NCBI GenBank assembly: GCA_964541725.1
Contig: CAZIQG010000014.1
Span: forward strand, 1 to 21,374
Reading direction: 5' to 3'
Length of the DNA stretch: 21,374 bases
From: JAGOUY01 sp964541725
Lineage (GTDB): Bacteria > Patescibacteriota > Patescibacteriia > 2-12-FULL-60-25
The notes below the pieces were generated by a model. That model worked only from the letters and a program-made list of their open reading frames with translations, was not told the DNA's origin and searched no databases. The translations under genes and the position numbers were made by a program. This document shows positions 7,129 to 14,263 of this stretch, in pieces. Within the stretch, counting starts at the first letter, position 1. The number at the start of each line of letters is the position of its first letter.

Positions 7129-8015
7129 ATGTCCATCCTTATCTCAGGCTCCTTAGCCTACGACTACATCCTGAATGTTCCTGACCGTTTCTCTGACCAT
7201 CTGTTGCCAGATCAATTACACATCCTCAGTGTAGGATTTTTGGTAGAGCGGTTAGAGCGAGCCTGGGGAGGAACGGCGGGAAATATCGCCTATGCCATGC
7301 GGGCCTTAGGGGCAACGCCTCTCATCGTGTCTGCCGTAGGCTCTGACGGAGGGTCGTATCTAGAGCGGTTGCGAGCCGTAGGCCTATCTACCGAATATAT
7401 TCATGAAGAGCCTTCCTTGCTTACCGCGGCAGCACATATCATTACGGATAAAGCCAACAACCAGATCACCGGATTTTTCCCAGGACCCTTAGCAGAAGCC
7501 GGTCGCACCTCTCTGAAAGATCTCGCACATGCTCCTTCCTTCGTCCTTGTCAGTCCCAACCCCGTTTCTGTCATGCTCAAACATTTGCGTGAAGCAAAAG
7601 AGCTGGGAGTGAAAGCCATCTTTGATCCTGGTCAAGCCATTACCCTCTTTACTCCTGAAGAGTTACGGCAAGGAGTAAACGATGCCTGGTGCATTATGGC
7701 CAATGATTACGAGATGAAGTTGTTGACTGATCGAACCAGCTTTTCCATCGTCGAACTTTTGTCCAAAGTGGAATTGCTTGTGACAACATTAGGAGCCGAA
7801 GGTTCCCTTATTCAGACGTCAGACGGTAAATCCATGCGCGTTTCCGCCTGTCCTACACAAGCCTGCGTCGACCCAACGGGAGCAGGAGATGCCTTTCGCG
7901 CGGGATTCTTTGTCGGATACGAACAGGGAAAAGACCTAAAAACCTGCGCCCAAATCGGAGCTGTGCTTGCCACCTACGTTGTAGAGACGCACGGAACACA
8001 AGCGTATCGATTCAC
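7129..8015 (+). CDS. PfkB family kinase, adenosine-kinase-like (3' end lost in assembly gap)
   Basis: The visible 295 codons cover nearly a whole ribokinase/PfkB-fold kinase. The N-terminal sugar-binding region includes the GG motif (WGGTAGNIAYAMRALG, near residue 47). The C-terminal PfkB signature DPTGAGDAFRAGF carries the catalytic Asp and the GAGD anion hole (near residue 250). The final visible residues GTQAYRFT match the C-terminus of bacterial adenosine-kinase-like members. Linkage to S-adenosylhomocysteinase, which releases adenosine, supports adenosine as substrate (ATP + adenosine to AMP + ADP); other nucleosides or sugars cannot be excluded. The start at 7129 is set by the promoter and the family N-terminus; an ATG-like extension to 7093 overlaps the promoter. 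The stop codon and probably 10-15 residues lie in the N run. Confidence 0.85.
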
Positions 8016-8115
8016 NNNNNNNNNNNNNNNNNNNNNNNNNNNNNNNNNNNNNNNNNNNNNNNNNNNNNNNNNNNNNNNNNNNNNNNNNNNNNNNNNNNNN
8101 NNNNNNNNNNNNNNN
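8016..8115. other. Assembly gap, exactly 100 N
   Basis: A round run of 100 N is a usual scaffold placeholder, so the true length is unknown. It hides the end of the PfkB gene, any intergenic DNA, and the start of the S-adenosylhomocysteinase gene. Both genes being in the same frame across it is an accident of the placeholder length. Confidence 0.95.
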
Positions 8116-9369
8116 CGCCAAGAAATTATTTTGGCGGAAAAAGAAATGCCGGGCCTCATGGCCTTGCGCGCGCAACACGGCGCAAGCAAGCCTCTCAAAG
8201 GCGCACGCATCGCCGGTTGTTTGCACATGACAATCCAGACCGCAGTCCTCATCGAGACGCTCATCGAGCTCGGCGCAGAGGTTCGCTGGAGCAGCTGTAA
8301 TATTTTCTCAACGCAAGATCACGCGGCTGCTGCAATTGCTGCTGCTGGCGTTCCAGTCTTCGCCTGGAAAGGGGAATCAGAGGAAGAATATTGGTGGTGC
8401 GTCGAAGAAAGCTTGAAATTCGCCGATGGCAAAGGTCCAAACATGCTCCTTGATGATGGGGGAGATCTGACCGTTCTCGTCCACGAAAAACATCCTGAGA
8501 TGTTAGCGGAGATTAAGGGTGTATCCGAAGAAACGACGACGGGTGTCCATCGTCTCTATCAAATGATGGAACAGGGAACACTCAAGCTTCCAGCGATCAA
8601 TGTGAACGATTCCGTCACCAAGTCAAAATTTGATAACAAATACGGCTGCCGTGAAAGTTTGGCAGACGGCATCAAGCGCGCGACCGACACCATGATCGCC
8701 GGGAAAGTCGTCGTCGTAGCAGGCTACGGTGATGTCGGCAAAGGCTGCGCCCAAAGCATGGATGGCTTTGGCGCGCGCGTGCTCGTTACCGAAATCGATC
8801 CAATCAATGCCCTACAGGCCGCCATGGAAGGCTACGAAGTCGTGACCATGGACGAAGCCGCTTCTATCGGTGACATTTTTGTAACCGCCACCGGCTGTTG
8901 CGACGTCATCACGGGCGAACACATGAGTGCGATGAAGGACGGTGCCATTGTGTGCAACATTGGTCATTTTGATAGTGAAATCTCCGTTGCTTGGCTCCTC
9001 GAACAATCCACCATCAAACGTGAAACCATTAAGCCACAAGTCGACAAATTCATCTGGCCAGATGGGAAATGTCTCATCCTTTTGTCTGAAGGGCGGTTAG
9101 TGAATCTTGGCAACGCCCACGGCCACCCAAGTTTTGTCATGAGCGCCTCCTTCACTAACCAAACCTTGGCGCAAATGGCGTTATGGTCGAATGATGGGAA
9201 ATACGAACAAGGCAAGGTCTACATGTTGCCAAAAGAATTGGACGAAGAAGTGGCGAGACTTCATCTCGCAAAATTAGGCGTGAAGCTCACCACCCTCACC
9301 GACAAGCAATCAAAATACTTAGGTATTCACCACAAGGGGCCATTTAAGCCAGAGCAGTATCGGTACTAG
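8116..9369 (+). CDS. ahcY: S-adenosylhomocysteinase (5' end lost in assembly gap)
   Basis: This enzyme reversibly hydrolyses S-adenosylhomocysteine to adenosine and homocysteine with tightly bound NAD, which relieves product inhibition of methyltransferases. Visible family motifs, in order, are GCLHMTIQTAVLIETL, WSSCNIFSTQDHAAAAI, DDGGDLT, SEETTTGVHR, NDSVTKSKFDNKYGCRESL, the NAD-binding loop GYGDVGKG, NIGHFDSEI, LLSEGRLVNLGNAHGHPSFV, and the C-terminal KPEQYRY that reaches into the neighbouring subunit. Only about 15-20 N-terminal residues are missing. It probably shares an operon with the preceding kinase. The gene ends in TAG and is followed by a palindromic repeat, with greA convergent on the other side. 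Confidence 0.97.
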   Translation, partial: RQEIILAEKEMPGLMALRAQHGASKPLKGARIAGCLHMTIQTAVLIETLIELGAEVRWSSCNIFSTQDHAAAAIAAAGVPVFAWKGESEEEYWWCVEESLKFADGKGPNMLLDDGGDLTVLVHEKHPEMLAEIKGVSEETTTGVHRLYQMMEQGTLKLPAINVNDSVTKSKFDNKYGCRESLADGIKRATDTMIAGKVVVVAGYGDVGKGCAQSMDGFGARVLVTEIDPINALQAAMEGYEVVTMDEAASIGDIFVTATGCCDVITGEHMSAMKDGAIVCNIGHFDSEISVAWLLEQSTIKRETIKPQVDKFIWPDGKCLILLSEGRLVNLGNAHGHPSFVMSASFTNQTLAQMALWSNDGKYEQGKVYMLPKELDEEVARLHLAKLGVKLTTLTDKQSKYLGIHHKGPFKPEQYRY

Positions 9370-9390
9370 TTTTTCAAGTCTTATCTTTCC

Positions 9391-9510
9391 CCGTCATCCC
9401 GAACGAAGTCATACGCAGTGAGGGATCTCGCAGCTGAACAGGTATCCCAATGGCTACCCGTTCCGGTTGAGATCCCTCAGTCGTCGAGGACTCCTTCTTC
9501 GGAATGACGG
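9391..9510. repeat. Palindromic interspersed repeat, copy A (full)
   Basis: About 120 bp, starting CCGTCATCCCGAACGAAG and ending in the inverted version (CTTCTTCGGAATGACGG). A second pair of inverted arms, GAGGGATCTC and GAGATCCCTC, lies inside, so the single strand can fold into one long imperfect hairpin. It lies between the convergent ahcY and greA genes and may act as a transcription end or mRNA-stabilising hairpin for both. Copies B (11909-12026, opposite orientation) and C (13730-13787, left half) are related. Confidence 0.85.
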
Positions 9511-9520
9511 GGGTGTTTTG

Positions 9521-10000
9521 TTATTCAATCGCCACGACTCGATACACCGTCACGCCCGCCTCCGTCTGCACGTTCACAATGTCGCCAGGATTTTTCCCGA
9601 TCAATTCTTTCCCAAGAGGGGACACCAGTGAAATGCGTCCTTGTGACGGATTCGCTTCCGCGGGACCCACAATCTGAAAGGTTTTTTGTTTGCCGTTGAC
9701 CTCTACCGTTACTTTCACCCCTAAACGTACTGCTCCATCGCTTTCGGCTTCATTGATAATAATCGCATTCTTAATCCGCTCATCCAAAGAAAATTGACGT
9801 CCATGCGCTCGGCTCAAACGTGCCTTGGCTTCGGTATATTCCGCGTTCTCACTCAAATCTCCCATCGCAATCGCCCGAGCCAAATCATCGGCCATTTTGG
9901 GCAAGTCAGCCTTTAGTTGCACTAAATCGCGTTTCAGCTTCTCTAATCCCGTAGCCGTAATATAAAAGCGTTCTTGGCCATCGTCTCGCTTTTTAAGCAT
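9521..10000 (-). CDS. greA: Transcription elongation factor GreA
   Basis: GreA rescues backtracked RNA polymerase by stimulating cleavage of the extruded 3' RNA end. The N-terminal ~80 residues form the coiled-coil finger. Its tip carries GDLSENAEYTEAKAR, with the conserved acidic residues that coordinate the catalytic Mg2+. The C-terminal FKBP-like domain includes the ending SPLGKELIGKNPGDIV. The start at 10000 gives 159 residues, close to the usual 158. An in-frame ATG at 10027 would lie upstream of, or at, the predicted transcription start, so it is rejected. The gene lies downstream of modular element 1, which reads in the same direction, and read-through from that element is possible. 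Confidence 0.93.
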   Translation of the reverse strand: MLKKRDDGQERFYITATGLEKLKRDLVQLKADLPKMADDLARAIAMGDLSENAEYTEAKARLSRAHGRQFSLDERIKNAIIINEAESDGAVRLGVKVTVEVNGKQKTFQIVGPAEANPSQGRISLVSPLGKELIGKNPGDIVNVQTEAGVTVYRVVAIE

Positions 10001-10029
10001 CTGAGATCGGCGCTTAGGCAATTGCATAG

Positions 10030-10035
10030 ATAATA
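10030..10035 (-). promoter_or_regulatory. Predicted -10 box of greA
   Basis: TATTAT on the minus strand (10035-10030), with TG four bases upstream, predicts a start near 10023 and a ~23-nt leader. There is no good -35. It helps choose the ATG at 10000. Confidence 0.45.
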
Positions 10036-10081
10036 GGCATCCTAGACGGATAACGGGTGTTTGTCATCTTCCCTCACACAC

Positions 10082-10379
10082 CTCCCCATCTAGGGCTCCA
10101 GCTGGCCGCATGATTTTTGACTTACAGCTGTCTGAGCAAGAAGCTAAGGCCGTTGCTCTCGATTTGCAGTTGCAGGCCTTGGCTTCGGTCCGCCACAAAG
10201 AGCTCTGGCGGAATGCGAGTTCTGTAAGTCAAAAATCATGCGGCCAGCTGGAGCCCATCGCCTATATATCACTATCCAACCACCATCGATCAGACATTAC
10301 CGTTGCTTTCTTGGAACTCCTCCCCTGACCCCTCCCTGCACGATGGTGCAGGGCAAGCTCTCGCCGGAGGAGGGGAACC
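10082..10379 (-). repeat. Modular hairpin element, copy 1 (35-bp perfect inverted-repeat core)
   Basis: Read on the minus strand, the copy has four parts. First is a G-rich hairpin module (10379 to about 10312). Second is a conserved box, TTGGATAGTGATATATAGG and continuing into GCGAT (to 10257). Third is a core that opens with GGGCTCC and closes with GGAGCCC (10256-10093). Fourth is the conserved 3' tail TAGATGGGGAG (to 10082). The core is bounded by perfect 35-bp inverted repeats at 10093-10127 and 10222-10256. The parts outside the core match copy 2 (13791-14080), but the core does not. TGA-TATATA at 10271-10263 is an extended -10-like box placed so that transcription would begin at the first G of the inverted repeat. 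A weak open frame through the core is not convincing. No transposase is adjacent. Confidence 0.75.
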
Positions 10380-10385
10380 TACGGG

Positions 10386-10416
10386 TTGCAAAAGTCCTTT
10401 TTTTCTGGTTTACTAT
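10386..10416 (+). promoter_or_regulatory. Predicted promoter of the ABC-F gene, near-leaderless
   Basis: TTGCAA (10386-10391) and TACTAT (10411-10416) are 19 bp apart. The -10 ends 9 nt before the ATG at 10426. The promoter starts directly where modular element 1 ends. Confidence 0.5.
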
Positions 10417-10425
10417 TGGCTCTTT

Positions 10426-11883
10426 ATGGCTACTGACCACGGCAATGTCCTTATCCGCTTTGATAAGGTCGTCTTTCATCATGACGAAGATCATCCAATT
10501 TTAGATGAAGCGAGTTTTTCTATTCGCGAAAACGCCAAGATTACCCTCATGGGCCAAAATGGGGCTGGTAAAAGCACTATCTTCAAGCTCCTCACGGGGG
10601 TCTACAAACCCAACGAAGGGCAAATCCATATCCAAAAAGACGCGACCGTCGCCATCGGCCTGCAAGTTATGGCGCGTGAACATATGGAAAATACCGTGCG
10701 CGAATTTTTTGCGCACGCTTTTAAAGATGTGCCGTACAACCTTGATGGCCGCATCAAAGACGTCCTCGAAACCGTTAACCTTCATGCGCCACTTGAGAAA
10801 AAGATCAAAGACTTCTCCGGCGGACAACAAGCGCGTTTATTATTGGCATACGCTCTTATCCAAGAACCAGATATTTTATTATTGGATGAGCCTACGAACA
10901 ACCTCGACCGTGATGGGATCGACCACCTCACCTCCTTCCTTGTCATGTATCCCAAGACCGTGGTCGTCATTTCCCACGACGCCGATTTCTTAAATGCCTT
11001 TACCGAAGGCGTGCTGCACTTAGATGTATACACGCACAAAATGGAGCAATACGTCGGCAACTATTTCGATGTGGTGGAAGAAATCGCCGCACGTTTAGAA
11101 CGTGAACGCATGCAAAATGCGCGTCTCTTGAAAGATATCCAAGATCGCAAAGACAAGGTCAACTTCTTTGCGAATAAAGGAGGAAAAATGCGTAAGCTCG
11201 CGAGCAAATTACGGGATCAAATTGAAGAAGCCGAAGACGAGATGGTCGATGTCCGCCGCGACGATAAAACCATCCGTGACTTCACGATCCCTGCCCAAGA
11301 CTATAGCGAAGCGGTGGTGACCATGACCTCGGTCTCGATCTTAAAAAAACACGAACCCGTGCGCGTTGACGTTGATATCGTTTTACGTAAACGCCGTCGC
11401 TTATTGATTGCGGGACCAAACGGCATCGGCAAGAGTACACTGCTCAAAGCCATCGCCGCCCAAGAAGATCCAGGGATTAAAATCGGCGAAGGCGTAAAAG
11501 TCGGCTACTACCGCCAAGATTTTTCCGGCCTCAACTTTGACGACACCGCCTACGCCGCCCTTGAATCCGTCATGGAAATTCCTTCCAATGAAGGTTTACG
11601 TGCCGTGGCCTCAGAATTTTTGATCACCTCCAATCTCTTGAAAAATAAGGTGGGATCCCTCTCAGAAGGACAAAAAGGCTTACTCTGCTTCGCGCAATTC
11701 GTCTTGCAGCGCCCAGGTCTTCTCATCCTCGACGAGCCCACGAACCACATCAACTTCCGCCATCTTCCCATCATCGCCAAAGCCATCGAAGCCTACCAAG
11801 GCACCCTCATCCTCGTGAGTCACACCCCCGATTTCGTCAGCCAAATCCACTTCGACCAGACGTTAGATTTAGGGATGTTGTAA
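10426..11883 (+). CDS. ABC-F family ATPase (ribosome-associated translation factor type)
   Basis: This 485-residue protein has two ATPase domains in one chain and no membrane segment, as in the ABC-F class (EttA, Uup, YbiT and resistance factors), which bind the ribosomal E site. Domain 1 has Walker A GQNGAGKST (near residue 40), signature SGGQQ, and Walker B LLLDEPTNNLD. A charged helical linker (about residues 220-300, including FFANKGGKMRKLASKLRDQ) matches the tRNA-contacting arm. Domain 2 has GPNGIGKST, a degenerate signature LSEGQKG, and LLILDEPTNHINF. Both catalytic Glu residues are present. An upstream frame to 10303 runs through a repeat and the promoter, so the ATG at 10426 (MATDHG) is chosen. 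The specific subfamily is not assigned. Confidence 0.9.
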   Translation: MATDHGNVLIRFDKVVFHHDEDHPILDEASFSIRENAKITLMGQNGAGKSTIFKLLTGVYKPNEGQIHIQKDATVAIGLQVMAREHMENTVREFFAHAFKDVPYNLDGRIKDVLETVNLHAPLEKKIKDFSGGQQARLLLAYALIQEPDILLLDEPTNNLDRDGIDHLTSFLVMYPKTVVVISHDADFLNAFTEGVLHLDVYTHKMEQYVGNYFDVVEEIAARLERERMQNARLLKDIQDRKDKVNFFANKGGKMRKLASKLRDQIEEAEDEMVDVRRDDKTIRDFTIPAQDYSEAVVTMTSVSILKKHEPVRVDVDIVLRKRRRLLIAGPNGIGKSTLLKAIAAQEDPGIKIGEGVKVGYYRQDFSGLNFDDTAYAALESVMEIPSNEGLRAVASEFLITSNLLKNKVGSLSEGQKGLLCFAQFVLQRPGLLILDEPTNHINFRHLPIIAKAIEAYQGTLILVSHTPDFVSQIHFDQTLDLGML

Positions 11884-11908
11884 ATGTGTGATTTCCCCAT
11901 TTTTAGCT

Positions 11909-12026
11909 CGTCATTCCGACCGAGGAGTTCGATGACGACCGAGGAATCTCGACCGGAACAAGTAGCCATTGGGATACCTGTTCCGCTGCGAGATCCCTCA
12001 CTCCGTCGGACTGCGTTCGGGATGAC
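11909..12026. repeat. Palindromic interspersed repeat, copy B (full, inverted relative to A)
   Basis: About 118 bp. Its plus strand matches the minus strand of copy A, including the shared centre AGCCATTGGGATACCTGTTC and the arm GCTGCGAGATCCCTCACT. It begins CGTCATTCCGA and ends TTCGGGATGAC. It lies between the convergent ABC-F and BaiN-type genes, starting 26 bp after one stop codon and ending 14 bp before the other. Confidence 0.85.
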
Positions 12027-12039
12027 ACAGAAAGAATGG

Positions 12040-13281
12040 CTAGTCTCTCACGCATGCATTCTCTCCTGCCAATCTCCCCGTCGCCCACGATGCCTGGAGA
12101 TTGAATCCACCTGTATATCCATCGACATCCAACAATTCTCCGGCAAAAAATAGCCCAGGACAAATTTTTGATTCCATCGTTGCAGGATCGACTTCCTCCA
12201 ACGGGATTCCACCAGCCGTCACAAATTCATCTCCGGCTCCACGTCCAAAGACATGGAGAGGGATTTGCTTAAGCCACTAACTGCATCCGAATAAGTCTTT
12301 TTTACTCACCTCCGCCGCATGTTTCGTAAGAGGAATAGATCGTTCTTCGCACGTTACTTGTGCGAGAGATTTAGGCACGATATTTCCCAACACCGTCACA
12401 AATTGTTTCTTGGGATGCTGTTTTATGAACGTGATCAATTCAGCGAGCAGTTGTTCATGTGTCTGTTGCGGAAACAAGTCGAGATAAATGAGCAGGGGAC
12501 GTGTTGCATCATACGTCTCAAAGGCGACCTGAGCTGACAAGGCAAATACTGCTGGGCCGCTCACACCCTTATGTGTAAATAAAAAGGGACCTGTAAATGA
12601 CGGGCGGCCATCTCGTTCCGCTACGAACTTGGCCTGCTCAAATGACAAGCCTGACAAGGTATGCGGCCAGGTTTCGCGTGTATAAAAGGCATTCAAGCTC
12701 GGAGCGAGGGGAGTGCTTGTATGTCCTAACGCTTGCGCGAAGGCGTAGCCATCTCCGGTCGAACCCGTTTGACGATAGGCTTGTCCGCCTGTTGTCAGAA
12801 TGAGTTTGTCGACGACAAGTGGTTCAGGTTGGTTCTTGACCGTGAGGACGAATTGATCACCACGTTTTGCGACGCACGACAGGCTTGTTTTTAAATAGAC
12901 CCGAACCTTCGAGTCACGAAACAACCGTTCAAACACTCCGACAATATCTTTGCCATTATTGGATTGAGGGAAGACACGTAGATCTTCCTCGGTCTTTAAG
13001 GGGACTCCATGTGCCTCGAACCAGTCGTATACGGCTTGAGGAGGAAAGTGGTACATCGCCGAAGATAAGAACTTTCCTCCACGTGGATACTTCGTGAGAA
13101 CCGTACGTACATCGCGCATCCCGGTCGTCACATTGCAGCGTCCACCTCCAGAAATAATCACCTTTTTCCCTAACCCATCATTCTTTTCTAGTAAAAAGAC
13201 TTCCGCATGCGGATGCGTTTCCAAAGCAGATGCGGCCGCCATCATGCCTGCCGCGCCGGCTCCAATAATGCCAATTCTCAT
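12040..13281 (-). pseudogene. BaiN/HI0933-type FAD-dependent oxidoreductase gene with one in-frame amber codon
   Basis: The intact frame would give about 413 residues, the normal length of this flavoprotein family. The N-terminus MRIGIIGAGAAGMMAA is the FAD dinucleotide-binding motif. GGGRCNVT near residue 45 and the C-terminal block GLFFAGELLDVDGYTGGFNL are family hallmarks. A TAG at 12279-12277 follows KDLFGCS, and the same frame continues past it as WLKQIPLHVFGRGAGDEF into VTAGGIPLEEV. There is no frameshift. The 78 codons after the stop are well conserved in sequence, so the break is recent, a sequencing error, or read through. TAG ends other genes here (ahcY, marR), so a general recoding is unlikely. 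The start at 13281 fits the family N-terminus; a weak TGC-TACAAC box lies 6 nt upstream of it. Confidence 0.85.
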
Positions 13282-13342
13282 GCCCGGGTTGTAGCATGAT
13301 TTTGCCTCCTTTGTCATCACTCTTCCCTTTTTCTAAGCATTG

Positions 13343-13351
13343 TGCTATATT
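13343..13351 (+). promoter_or_regulatory. Extended -10 promoter of the cold-shock gene
   Basis: TGC-TATATT predicts a start near 13358 and so an ~85-nt 5' leader, long for this window. Cold-shock mRNAs often carry long structured leaders. No -35 consensus is seen. Confidence 0.5.
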
Positions 13352-13442
13352 GCTTTCTAGCAAACGAGCCCGAGGTGGAGAGTCTTTGAACTTCCGCACG
13401 CAGGCCTACATTTGCGGATTATTCACTTAACTCCCACATTCT

Positions 13443-13658
13443 ATGAATGGAGTTGTAAAACGCATCACCGACAAGGGTTTTGGATTCATCACCCCTGAAG
13501 GCGCAGACAAGGACGTATTTTTTCACACGTCCGCCCTTATGAACGTAGCCTTCGACGACCTTCGTGTCGGCGATATGGTTTCCTTCGACACGGAAGACTC
13601 TGACAAGGGTCCTCGCGCTGTCAACGTGATGCGCCTCGACGAACAAGCTGCCGCGTAA
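13443..13658 (+). CDS. Cold-shock domain protein (CspA family)
   Basis: The 71-residue protein is one OB-fold cold-shock domain that binds single-stranded RNA or DNA and melts structured mRNA. RNP1 is KGFGFI (near residue 11) and RNP2 is DVFFHTSAL (near residue 24). The end, GPRAVNVMRLDEQAAA, is normal. No Shine-Dalgarno is obvious before the ATG. The gene is monocistronic, with a long leader and a compact terminator. Confidence 0.95.
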   Translation: MNGVVKRITDKGFGFITPEGADKDVFFHTSALMNVAFDDLRVGDMVSFDTEDSDKGPRAVNVMRLDEQAAA

Positions 13659-13675
13659 GCGACGCATCGTCTCAT

Positions 13676-13701
13676 AAAGCCCCTCGCAAGAGGGGTTTTA
13701 T
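13676..13701 (+). terminator. Intrinsic terminator of the cold-shock gene
   Basis: Stem CCCCTC / GAGGGG (13680-13685, 13690-13695) is closed by a GCAA tetraloop and flanked by AAA and TTTT. Confidence 0.88.
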
Positions 13702-13729
13702 GTATTCCTCTCCTCCGGTCGCCCCCCAT

Positions 13730-13787
13730 CCGTCATCCCGAACGAAGTCATGCGCAGTGAGGGATCTCGCAGCCAAACAGGTATCCT
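13730..13787 (+). repeat. Palindromic interspersed repeat, copy C (left half only)
   Basis: It matches the first ~57 bp of copy A (from CCGTCATCCCGAACGAAG to ACAGGTATCC) and stops at the centre of the palindrome. Modular element copy 2 begins 3 bp later, so the missing half may have been lost when that element arrived. Confidence 0.8.
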
Positions 13788-13790
13788 AAA

Positions 13791-14080
13791 GTTCCCTTCC
13801 TCCGGCGAGGAGGGGTTAGGGGAGGAGTTCCAAAACCTAAACGGTATCTATGAGCGAGTAGGGATTGGATAGTGATATATAGGCGATGGGCTCCTGTTAC
13901 TTTTAATGCCTATCTTTGTTCCCACGGGTCCTGCCACTGCGGCACCCTGTCATGCTCGACTGCACTCAGCAAGACGGGAGAGCATAACGTTACATCTGCG
14001 CGTGACAGGGGACCCGCCTCCGTGTCACCCGTGTGAATCTTTCTTGGATATTAAAAGGAACAGGAGCCCTAGATGGGGAG
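13791..14080 (+). repeat. Modular hairpin element, copy 2
   Basis: The order of parts is the same as in copy 1, on the plus strand. The G-rich module (GTTCCCTTCCTCCGGCGAGG onward) is followed by the conserved box at 13865-13887 with TGA-TATATA (13873-13881). Then comes the core from GGGCTCC (13888) to GGAGCCC (14069), and last the tail TAGATGGGGAG (14070-14080). The core is unlike that of copy 1 but is also bounded by inverted repeats: TGTTACTTTTAAT (13895-13907) pairs with ATTAAAAGGAACA (14050-14062) with one mismatch. Inside is a nested stem made from CGGGTC plus CCCTGTCATGC against GCGTGACAGGG plus GACCCG. The whole transcript could form one long branched hairpin. Confidence 0.75.
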
Positions 14081-14100
14081 AGGGGGAGATTTGATTGATG

Positions 14101-14128
14101 TTACATGTTACATGATGCGTGTTGCGTG
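14101..14128. repeat. Short heptamer tandem repeat
   Basis: Four 7-bp units, TTACATG, TTACATG, ATGCGTG and TTGCGTG, directly follow modular element 2. This is too short to be a CRISPR or minisatellite and has no evident function. Confidence 0.5.
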
Positions 14129-14147
14129 ATTTCCCATTCCCCCTAAA

Positions 14148-14177
14148 CGCGAAAACACACCCTGTAGAAGAGTGTGT
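14148..14177 (-). terminator. Probable terminator of the secreted-protein gene
   Basis: On the minus strand ACACACTC pairs with GGGTGTGT (one U-G pair) around a 7-nt loop, followed by a short T run (TTTTC). On the plus strand the same position would be a C-A mismatch, which favours the minus orientation. It lies about 90 bp after the stop codon. Confidence 0.5.
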
Positions 14178-14263
14178 CCGGAGCGCTTGGAGGAGGGTGC
14201 GCCGAGACCCTGTGGGCGTACGTACGACGTAGAGGCCCGAGGTGAAAGGTCGAAGGGGTGGGA

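Noticed and set aside
7093..9369. A 758-residue kinase-SAH hydrolase fusion protein
   Set aside because: The frame runs through 100 N. Both families have normal ends that fall inside the gap, so two separate genes are expected.
10110..10328. 72-codon plus-strand frame across modular element 1
   Set aside because: It starts in one inverted-repeat arm, crosses the other and runs into the repeat tail; no start signal, no recognised family.
10303..10425. N-terminal extension of the ABC-F protein
   Set aside because: The extension consists of repeat sequence and the gene's own promoter; the family N-terminus begins at 10426.
12277..12279. Selenocysteine, pyrrolysine or stop reassignment at the internal TAG
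   Set aside because: Other genes in the window use TAG as a normal stop, no insertion element is seen, and UGA (the codon recoded in some Patescibacteria) is not involved.
10082..14080. Integron attC sites as an explanation of the modular elements
   Set aside because: No integrase gene, no attC-type GTTRRRY/RYYYAAC boxes, and the cores do not carry credible cassette genes.
13906..14094. 62-codon frame in the core of modular element 2
   Set aside because: It lies within nested inverted repeats, with no Shine-Dalgarno or promoter in register and low-complexity Pro/Arg composition.
14101..14128. CRISPR-like array
   Set aside because: Units are only 7 bp with no spacers and no cas genes nearby.
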